10,785 nt of DNA from positions 1-10,785 of the forward strand of contig CADCVI010000093.1 of assembly GCA_902806105.1 (NCBI GenBank), in the 5' to 3' direction. The notes beneath the pieces are model-generated. The model was not told where the DNA came from and searched no databases. It saw only the letters and a program-made list of their open reading frames with translations. The translations under genes were made by a program, and so were the position numbers. The first letter of the stretch is position 1. The number at the start of each line of letters is the position of its first letter. Of the stretch, positions 6,133-10,785 are shown piece after piece. The stretch is from an uncultured Rubrobacteraceae bacterium (lineage in GTDB: Bacteria > Actinomycetota > Rubrobacteria > Rubrobacterales > Rubrobacteraceae).

Positions 6133-6408
6133 ATGCCGAAGTACGTGATCGAAAGAGAGATACCGGGAGCCGGGGACCTTACGGCGGAGGAACTGCAGGG
6201 CATCTCGCAGACGTCCTGCAACGTACTGACCGAGATGGGCCCGCAGATTCAGTGGGTCCAGAGCCAGGTGACGGACGACAAGATCTACTGCACGTACATA
6301 GCCCCGAACCAGGAGATGGTCCGCGAGCACGCCGAACAGGGCGGCTTCCCGGCGAACAAGATCTCCGAGGTCCGCGCGGTAATCGACCCGACGACCGCAG
6401 AAGCCTAG
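6133..6408 (+). CDS. DUF4242-family small protein
   Basis: The 91-residue soluble product starts MPKYVIEREIPGAG and matches, as I remember it, the DUF4242 family of small ferredoxin-like-fold proteins that is common in actinobacteria. The Streptomyces member SCO4226 was described as a nickel-binding protein; most other members are uncharacterised. Conserved-looking blocks are GPQIQWVQS (46-54), KIYCTYIAP (61-69) and EHAEQGGFPAN (75-85). There are only two cysteines and a single histidine, so the nickel site of SCO4226 may not be kept. Its place after a nickel/cobalt-type transporter is nevertheless suggestive. The ATG at 6133 has GAGAGG about 6 bases upstream. A 68-base gap with a small CGGGGC/GCCCCG hairpin (6069-6086) separates it from the transporter gene, and a strong terminator follows 14 bases after the stop, so it closes the operon. 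Confidence 0.85.
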   Translation: MPKYVIEREIPGAGDLTAEELQGISQTSCNVLTEMGPQIQWVQSQVTDDKIYCTYIAPNQEMVREHAEQGGFPANKISEVRAVIDPTTAEA

Positions 6409-6422
6409 CACTCCAACGAGAG

Positions 6423-6455
6423 GAGCCGCCGGCCGATCCGGCCGGCGGCTCTTTT
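6423..6455 (+). terminator. Strong rho-independent terminator of the plus-strand operon
   Basis: A perfect 13-base-pair, all-but-two GC stem (6423-6435 with 6439-6451) closes a 3-base loop ATC and is followed by TTTT. It lies 14 bases after the DUF4242 stop. In the opposite direction the hairpin is not followed by a T run, so it should stop only plus-strand transcripts. Confidence 0.92.
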
Positions 6456-6521
6456 CATGCCCGTGGACGGAGGCTGCCCCACGCGAAGCGGCTTCCGCAC
6501 GCGAACCGTTCGGGGCCCGGG

Positions 6522-6701
6522 CTATTCGGAGTCGGGAGGCTCGTTCGTGTAGCGGGGATCTACCCTTATCACGGTGCGCTGGTTTCTCGCCGCGTAGTAC
6601 GTGAAGGCGAGGATGGTTTCTTCCTGATCCGTTAGCCCCTCGCCACGGGCCTGCTTCAGCAGGATCTCGTCCACCCGCTCTTCGATCTCTTTGTTGTTCA
6701 T
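6522..6701 (-). CDS. Small hypothetical protein (59 residues) downstream of the cysteine desulfurase
   Basis: An ATG at 6701 opens a 59-codon frame ending in TAG at 6522. The product starts MNNKEIEERVDEILLKQARG. Residues 1-40 look like two amphipathic helices with balanced charge, with TDQEETILAFTYYAARN (24-40) as the second; the tail is RVDPRYTNEPPDSE. It is soluble, acidic, without cysteine or signal peptide. I do not recognise a family. It starts 33 bases after the desulfurase stop on the same strand, so it is probably co-transcribed. The composition looks like a real protein (varied, with charged and aromatic residues, low in the Arg/Pro/Gly runs that mark false frames here). The ribosome binding site is weak (ACCGGG), which lowers confidence; coupling to the gene upstream is possible. 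Confidence 0.6.
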   Translation of the reverse strand: MNNKEIEERVDEILLKQARGEGLTDQEETILAFTYYAARNQRTVIRVDPRYTNEPPDSE

Positions 6702-6734
6702 CCCGGTAGTCTACCGTTGTCCGTAACTGCGCAC

Positions 6735-7928
6735 CTACATCCGGGTGCTCGACCGGGATGTTGCACCGAGGTTGTCACGCCCCTCGTTACCGGCCCCGAG
6801 ATCTGCGGCGGCGCGGACGATCATCTCCGCCGCCCGCTCGACCTCTTCGCCGGTGGTGAAGCGACCCAGGCTGAGCCGGACGGTGCCCCACGAGCCATCC
6901 TCGAGCCCCATTGCCTCCAGGATGCGCGACGGACCGGCATCGAGGGAGGCGCAGGCGGAGCCAGCGGAGGCTGCAAGCCCGGGGAGGGAGCCGAGCAGCT
7001 CTCCGACGTCCACGCCCGGGAAGGAGACGTTCAGGGTACCGGGGAGACGATGCTCGGGGCTTCCGTTGAGCCGGAGGCGCGGGATGCCGCTTTCGAGCGC
7101 GGCGTGGAGCCGGTCGCGGAGGGCTCGTATCCTCCCGGCCTCCTCCGGGAGCGAGGCGGCGCCGAGGGATGCGGCCCTTCCGAGGCCGACGATACCGGGG
7201 ACGTTCAGGGTGCCGCTCCTGATGCCCCGCTCCTGGCCGCCGCCGAAGAGGATGGGCTGTGGAAGGGCGTGGCGGACGCCGGGAAGGGGATGGCTCCGGA
7301 CGTAGAGGGCGCCGACGCCCTTCGGGCCGTAGCACTTGTGGGCGGAGAGACTCAAGAGGTCCACGCCGAGGTCCTCGACGTCCACGGGGACCTTGCAGAA
7401 CGCCTGGGCCGCGTCGGTGTGGAAGGGGATGCCGCGTTCGTGGGCGACCCCGGCGAGCTCGCGCACCGGGTTGAGCGTGCCGGTCTCGTTGTTGGCGAGC
7501 ATGATGGAGACGAGGCTCGTCCCCGGTTCCAGGGCTTCTGAAAGGGCATCGGGGTGGACGAGGCCGTGGCGGTCGACCGGGAGGACCGTGACCCTGACTC
7601 CGGTGCGGGCGAGATGATACGCCGTCTCCAGGATGGCCTCGTGCTCGGTCGCGGCGGTTACGAGATGGTCGCCGGGCCGGAGGAGGCCGAGGAGGGCGAT
7701 GTTGTCCGACTCGGTGGCGCCGGCGGTGAAGGTGATCTCCGCGGGCGAGGCGTTCAGCGCTCCGGCGGTCTCCTCCCGGGCGAGGTCGACCGCGGCGCTC
7801 GCGGTCCGTCCGTAGGGGTGGGTCGCGGAGGATGGGTTGCCGAAATCTCCCTTGAGGTAGGGGAGCATCGCGTCGAGGACGCGCCCGTCGAGCGGCGTCG
7901 TGGCGTTGTAATCCAGGTAGATCGGCAT
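6735..7928 (-). CDS. Cysteine desulfurase, group I (NifS/IscS-like)
   Basis: The 397-residue product is a PLP-dependent cysteine desulfurase, which moves sulfur from cysteine to an enzyme persulfide for Fe-S clusters, thiolated tRNA or other cofactors. It starts MPIYLDYNATTP as in NifS/IscS. The cofactor residues H96 (TEHEA), D172 (HTDAAQ), Q175 and lysine K198 (SAHKCYGPKG) are present, and the catalytic cysteine is C326 in SAGSACAS, the mobile-loop form of group I. The last 20 or so residues (ending SRSSTRM) are extra, Ser/Arg-rich and probably disordered. The ATG at 7928 is preferred over the one at 7934 because AGGGGG sits 6 bases upstream of it but abuts the other. No IscU, MnmA or Suf partner is in the window, so which pathway it feeds is unknown. 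Confidence 0.94.
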   Translation of the reverse strand: MPIYLDYNATTPLDGRVLDAMLPYLKGDFGNPSSATHPYGRTASAAVDLAREETAGALNASPAEITFTAGATESDNIALLGLLRPGDHLVTAATEHEAILETAYHLARTGVRVTVLPVDRHGLVHPDALSEALEPGTSLVSIMLANNETGTLNPVRELAGVAHERGIPFHTDAAQAFCKVPVDVEDLGVDLLSLSAHKCYGPKGVGALYVRSHPLPGVRHALPQPILFGGGQERGIRSGTLNVPGIVGLGRAASLGAASLPEEAGRIRALRDRLHAALESGIPRLRLNGSPEHRLPGTLNVSFPGVDVGELLGSLPGLAASAGSACASLDAGPSRILEAMGLEDGSWGTVRLSLGRFTTGEEVERAAEMIVRAAADLGAGNEGRDNLGATSRSSTRM

Positions 7929-7967
7929 CAGCATCCCCCTGCCCGTTTACTAGTTGTTGCCCGCGCC

Positions 7968-7973
7968 ACTATA
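7968..7973 (-). promoter_or_regulatory. Candidate -10 box of the cysteine desulfurase gene
   Basis: On the minus strand TATAGT (7973-7968), five of six matches to TATAAT, stands about 40 bases before the ATG at 7928, giving a leader of roughly 33 bases with the AGGGGG ribosome binding site. No good -35 box is seen, so the call rests on one hexamer in a GC-rich context. Confidence 0.35.
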
Positions 7974-8002
7974 TCCCCGGAGCTGAGTCGGCGGAGTACG
8001 GA

Positions 8003-8031
8003 GTCAGCCTCGTACTGGAGGCGAGGCTGAC
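8003..8031. repeat. Perfect 10-base-pair stem-loop in the desulfurase-TetR intergenic region
   Basis: GTCAGCCTCG (8003-8012) and CGAGGCTGAC (8022-8031) form a perfect stem around TACTGGAGG. A shorter rival pairing, GCCTC with GAGGC across the loop, is possible. There is no T run on either side, so it is not an ordinary intrinsic terminator. It could be a regulatory RNA element, a protein site or a scar of a mobile element. Confidence 0.5.
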
Positions 8032-8044
8032 AAAGGTGTTCACC

Positions 8045-8071
8045 GCATTCTCGAAAGGTGTATGAGAATGC
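8045..8071. repeat. Second stem-loop, perfect 8-base-pair arms
   Basis: GCATTCTC (8045-8052) and GAGAATGC (8064-8071) are perfect inverted repeats around an 11-base loop. It lies 13 bases from the neighbouring stem-loop. Together they are the only notable structures in the stretch 7974-8169, in which I find no credible gene. Confidence 0.45.
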
Positions 8072-8169
8072 CTGGCTACGGCCGATCAAACGGGCCGTCT
8101 ACCCGACGCGTTCGTCAGTTCCGGACGAAACCTAGCCTCACGACCGAGAAGGCGCTGTTCTTCGGGATC

Positions 8170-8204
8170 TTGACATTGCATGCGCAATATATATACTAAC
8201 AGTA
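8170..8204 (+). promoter_or_regulatory. TetR-gene promoter, near-consensus and apparently leaderless
   Basis: A perfect TTGACA (8170-8175) and TATACT (8192-8197, five of six) are spaced by 16 bases. Transcription should begin about 7 bases later, which is exactly the A of the ATG at 8204. There is no Shine-Dalgarno sequence in front of that ATG, so a leaderless message is predicted. Confidence 0.7.
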
Positions 8205-8212
8205 TGTATATA
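8175..8212. promoter_or_regulatory. Overlapping operator-like dyads in the TetR promoter
   Basis: ATTGC-ATGC-GCAAT (8175-8188) lies in the promoter spacer. Next to it, TATATATACT-AAC-AGTATGTATA (8188-8210) is an inverted repeat matching at 9 of 10 arm positions and covering the -10 box and the start codon. TetR proteins typically repress their own promoters through such sites. Confidence 0.55.
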
Positions 8213-8830
8213 AACGAGAGCGAGAAAGTGCCGCGCCGCTCGCACGCCGAGCGGCGAGCGGCCACGAGGCGGGCGCTGCTGGACGCCGCCAGGGCCCTGT
8301 TCGCCGAGAAAAGCTATGCGGGGGTCACCGTAGAGGAGGTGGTACGGGAAGCGGGGGTGACCCGCGGGGCCTTGTACCACCACTTCGAGGACAAGCGGCT
8401 GCTCCTCGGGGCGGTGGTGGAGGAGATCGAAGTTGAGATTGACGCCCTTGTTGAGGGGGCGGCCAGAGAGGCTCGCCTCGGGAGCGGGGATCCTCTGGAG
8501 GCGATGATGGCCGGATTTTACGCCTTCCTCGATGCCTGCTCGCGCCCGGAGGTGCGGCGGATCGTCCTCCTCGACGGTCCGGCTGTTCTGGGCTGGGAGG
8601 AGTGGCACGAGATAGACGCCGCGCACGCCGTGGCCCAGATAGAGGCTGGGCTAGAGATGCTCGTGGACGCCGGGTTCGTGGAACCGCAGCCCCTCCGCCC
8701 CCTGGCGCACCTGCTGCACGGGGCCGTTATCGAGGCCGCGTTGTACGTGGCCGCCTCCGAGGATGCGGGCAAGGCGAGGGGCGAGGCCGGGGCGAGCATG
8801 GAGCGCCTGATTCGGGGGCTCTGCAGATGA
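8204..8830 (+). CDS. TetR/AcrR-family transcriptional regulator
   Basis: The 208-residue product has the TetR N-terminal DNA-binding domain: helix ALLDAARALFAEKSYAG (24-40), then the helix-turn-helix VTVEEVVREAGVTRGALYHHF (41-61) and the usual EDK sequel. The rest is a helical ligand-binding and dimerisation domain, with DGPAVLGWEEWHEID (124-138) resembling the C-terminal domain of several uncharacterised TetR regulators. The ATG at 8204 is chosen because it coincides with the predicted transcription start; an in-frame ATG at 8180 lies within the promoter spacer, upstream of that start. The stop precedes the nitroreductase gene by 36 bases on the same strand, so control of itself and of that gene is likely. 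The ligand is unknown; quinones, nitroaromatics or another electrophile would suit the neighbour. Confidence 0.93.
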   Translation: MYINESEKVPRRSHAERRAATRRALLDAARALFAEKSYAGVTVEEVVREAGVTRGALYHHFEDKRLLLGAVVEEIEVEIDALVEGAAREARLGSGDPLEAMMAGFYAFLDACSRPEVRRIVLLDGPAVLGWEEWHEIDAAHAVAQIEAGLEMLVDAGFVEPQPLRPLAHLLHGAVIEAALYVAASEDAGKARGEAGASMERLIRGLCR

Positions 8831-8866
8831 CGCGGCCCCCCGATGGCAGCAGGAAGGTTGGCTAGT

Positions 8867-10045
8867 ATGGGCGAGAAAGGCCGCTTGACCCGTGGGGCCC
8901 TCTTGAAGGGGGCCGGGGCCGCGCTGGTGCTCGTGGCGGGGGGCGGGGCGTGGAGGGCCGAGGAGCGGGACGTCTTCGGTGCGGGGGAGGGACCCGCGTT
9001 CGAGCCCTGGAAGGAGTGGCGCGCAGAAGGGGAGGAAGGCGCGCTGGCGCTCGTATCCGCCGCCGTCCTGGCGTCCAACGCACACAACACCCAGCCCTGG
9101 CTCTTTCGGGTGAGCGGCTCCCGTATCGACGTATTCGCGGACGAGAAGCGGGACATCGGGGCCGTGGATCCCTTCTCGCGCGAGATGCACGTCGGGCTCG
9201 GATGCGCCCTAGAGAACCTGCTCCTCGCCGCCCGCGCCAGGGGCTACGAGTACCGTCTCACCACGATGCCGGACCGTTCCGATCCCGCCTTCGTCGCGAG
9301 GGTGGACCTTTCGGGAGGCGAGGAGGAGGTCTCGCCGCTGTACGAGGCGATCCCCGAGAGGCACACCAACCGTTACGCCTACGACGCTTCCCGCCCCGTT
9401 CCGGCCGCGGCCCTGGAAGCCCTGAGCGCGCTGAACGAGGATGGCCCGGGAGTCGAGGTCTCCTGGTTCGCCACGAGGGCCGAACGCCGGAAGGTGGGCG
9501 GGCTGCTCTCGGAGGCCGCGAAGGCGATCACCGACGACGAGGAGCAGTCCTACGACAACGGCGAGAGGTGGCTCCGTCAGGGCGAAGACGCCATCCGGGA
9601 GCACCGGGACGGGTTGACGCTGGACACCATGGGCATCTCCGGCCTCTCCCTCCTCGCCGCCAAGTTGCTGCCCGCGCCTTCCGCGCGAAGCTCCGACGAG
9701 TTCTGGCTGCAATCGTTGGAGCGTCAGACCGCGACGGCGGGGGCCTTCGGCATACTGTCCGTCCGCGACTACGAGGATGCCGGCTGGAGGCTCGCGGCCG
9801 GCAGGCTCTGGCAGAGGATGCACCTGTGGATCACGAAGGAAGGGTTGGCCGCTCAGCCCATGAACCAGCTCCACGAGCGGGCGGACAGGGAGGCGCAGCT
9901 CGGGACCGAACCGGTCTTCGGCAGGGCCCTCCAAGGCCTCCTCGGCGACCCCGCCCGGCGCGGGATCTTCACCTTCCGGCTCGGATACCCCACTCGGCAG
10001 GCCCCGCCCAGCCCGCGCCGGGCGATCGAGGACGTACGCGCCTAG
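8867..10045 (+). CDS. Acg-type nitroreductase-fold flavoprotein with a degenerate Tat-like leader
   Basis: The 392-residue product resembles the Acg (Rv2032) family of FMN-binding, nitroreductase-like oxidoreductases. Family blocks are SNAHNTQPW (70-78), SREMHVGLGCALENL (104-118), PERHTNRYAYD (163-173) and the C-terminal RLGYPTRQAPPSPRRAIEDV (371-390). In mycobacteria Acg is linked to dormancy and is thought to bind flavin without classical nitroreductase turnover; the true substrate is unknown. The N-terminus, LTRGALLKGAGAALVLVAGG (7-26), has the layout of a Tat signal (S/T-R-R-x-F-L-K plus hydrophobic stretch), but the second arginine is G10, so export by Tat is doubtful; it could be a membrane anchor. 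The ATG at 8867 follows AGGAAGG (8851-8857) by 9 bases and is preferred to the ATG at 8843, which has no ribosome binding site. It is very probably in one operon with the TetR gene. Confidence 0.87.
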   Translation: MGEKGRLTRGALLKGAGAALVLVAGGGAWRAEERDVFGAGEGPAFEPWKEWRAEGEEGALALVSAAVLASNAHNTQPWLFRVSGSRIDVFADEKRDIGAVDPFSREMHVGLGCALENLLLAARARGYEYRLTTMPDRSDPAFVARVDLSGGEEEVSPLYEAIPERHTNRYAYDASRPVPAAALEALSALNEDGPGVEVSWFATRAERRKVGGLLSEAAKAITDDEEQSYDNGERWLRQGEDAIREHRDGLTLDTMGISGLSLLAAKLLPAPSARSSDEFWLQSLERQTATAGAFGILSVRDYEDAGWRLAAGRLWQRMHLWITKEGLAAQPMNQLHERADREAQLGTEPVFGRALQGLLGDPARRGIFTFRLGYPTRQAPPSPRRAIEDVRA

Positions 10046-10107
10046 CCGGCCCGTCGCCCGTAGCGTTCCCGGTGAAGGTTGGAGCACGCGAAGGAGGCCG
10101 GCGAAGC

Positions 10108-10721
10108 GTGCCCGCTCACACCAGAAAGCGGTACCCCACCAATCCCAACGACGCGGAGCGAAGCCACCTCGCTCCGCATCTTCCGCCGCAAGCGCGCGCG
10201 GCAGGCCCCACGGGCATCCGGTACGGGGGATGCTAGACGCCGTCTTCTACGCGGTGAGCGGGGGCTGCACGTGGAGGATGATGCCCCACGACTTTCCGCC
10301 GTGGGGGACCGTCTACTCCTGGTTTCGGTGATGGCGCCTCGACGGCGTATGGCAGCGCATCCTGGTGGCGACGCGTAGAGTCACCAGGCAGAAGGAGGGC
10401 AGGGACCCGGAGGCTCCGTCCGTCATGATGGAGAGCCAAAGCGTGCGTATAGCCGGGGAGTCCGGCCGCAACAAGGGCTACGACGCGAGCAAAAACGTCT
10501 CCGGTCGCAAGCGGCACCTGCTCGTGGACGCTTCCGGGTTGCTCCTCGCGGTGAGGGAGATTCCGGCGAACATCTCCGACAACCGCGGCGCGCGAGAGCT
10601 ACTCTCGGGGTTCGCTCCTTCAATGCCCCGTCAGGAGAGGATCTAGACCGACGGCGCATACGCGGGCGAGCAGCTGCGGGCGGCGAGCACTTCGGGGTCC
10701 GGCATCTCGGTCGTCCTGTAG
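10108..10721 (+). pseudogene. Decayed IS5-family (IS427-like) transposase
   Basis: The remains of an IS5-type DDE transposase are spread over two frames. The N-terminal piece (GTG at 10108, ribosome binding site AAGGAGG at 10091-10097) gives RKRYPTNPNDAE and stops at 10236. A -1 or +2 shift between about 10195 and 10232 moves the match to the next frame, with LDAVFYAVSGGCTWRMMPHD and FPPWGTVYSWFR. There TGA at 10329-10331 interrupts an expected RRW, and matching sequence resumes (DGVWQRI, KGYDASKNVSGRKRHLLVDA, ANISDNRGARELL). A second nonsense codon, TAG at 10644-10646, replaces the tryptophan usual before TDGAYAGEQL. The first catalytic aspartate, usually in DSQSV, is glutamate (ESQSV); the C-terminal part with the last catalytic residue is not recognisable. 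It is therefore inactive. I could not define terminal inverted repeats. Confidence 0.9.
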
Positions 10722-10730
10722 GTCGTTGGC

Positions 10731-10785
10731 TAGAATGCTGGCGGTAAGCCGATAGGTTGGGAGGCCGGTTTGGAGACGAGGATCA
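10731..10785 (+). CDS. Possible first codons of a further gene, cut by the window edge
   Basis: A TTG at 10770 opens the frame LETRI (initiator read as Met) to the window end. TGGGAGG (10758-10764) lies 5 bases upstream and would be a good ribosome binding site. TAGAAT (10731-10736) could be a -10 box. Only five codons are visible, so nothing can be said of function, and the site may be chance. The listed span includes the putative control region. Confidence 0.3.

Noticed and set aside
6423..6455. Terminator acting in both directions, also for the desulfurase operon
   Set aside because: No T run after the hairpin on the minus strand.
6717..7541. Plus-strand frames opposite the cysteine desulfurase
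   Set aside because: No protein-like content, while the minus strand carries all desulfurase motifs.
8045..8200. Small plus-strand ORF or tRNA in the desulfurase-TetR gap
   Set aside because: The open frame has no start signal or protein-like composition, and the stem-loops do not form a cloverleaf.

Overview
The window is high-GC, bacterial and gene-dense. It has many GTG and TTG starts, short or overlapping gene junctions and at least two apparently leaderless regulator genes. Protein content (an NDMA-type nicotinoprotein methanol dehydrogenase, a MoxR/CoxE-like pair, a DUF4242 protein, an Acg-type nitroreductase) fits a deep-branching actinobacterium. Rubrobacter or a relative is my best guess, from family resemblance only.

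Layout. Bases 1-303 (minus) hold the N-terminal part of a GntR/HutC regulator, cut by the window edge. A comparatively AT-rich 417-base divergent intergenic region follows, with a convincing regulator promoter and operator-like palindromes. Bases 721-2061 (plus) encode an iron-containing (type III) alcohol dehydrogenase of the NDMA-dependent methanol dehydrogenase type. Next comes a tight plus-strand run: MoxR AAA+ ATPase (2212-3207), CoxE-like VWA protein (3212-4738), Zn-ribbon Nudix hydrolase (4735-5280), NiCoT/RcnA-like nickel/cobalt transporter with a His-rich loop (5300-6064) and a DUF4242 small protein (6133-6408). It ends at a strong intrinsic terminator (6423-6455). On the minus strand are a group I cysteine desulfurase (6735-7928) and, downstream of it, a 59-residue unrecognised small ORF (6522-6701). 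After a 275-base intergenic region with two perfect stem-loops, a TetR regulator (8204-8830) is followed by an Acg-type nitroreductase (8867-10045). The right end holds a decayed IS5-family transposase (10108-10721) and perhaps the first codons of another gene.

How the genes may work together. The plus-strand block from 721 to 6408 reads as a metalloenzyme plus helpers. A metal- and NAD(P)-dependent alcohol dehydrogenase sits beside a MoxR/VWA pair of the kind that activates or metallates other enzymes, a metal transporter and a small protein whose family includes a nickel binder. The Nudix hydrolase recalls the Act activator of Bacillus methanolicus methanol dehydrogenase. Three successive proteins (MoxR tail, VWA linker, transporter loop) carry His-rich stretches. 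That this is one alcohol-oxidation and cofactor/metal-maturation system is inference; gene order, strand, spacing and motifs are seen directly. The divergent GntR gene is the natural candidate regulator. The TetR/nitroreductase pair looks like a separate self-regulated stress or detoxification unit.
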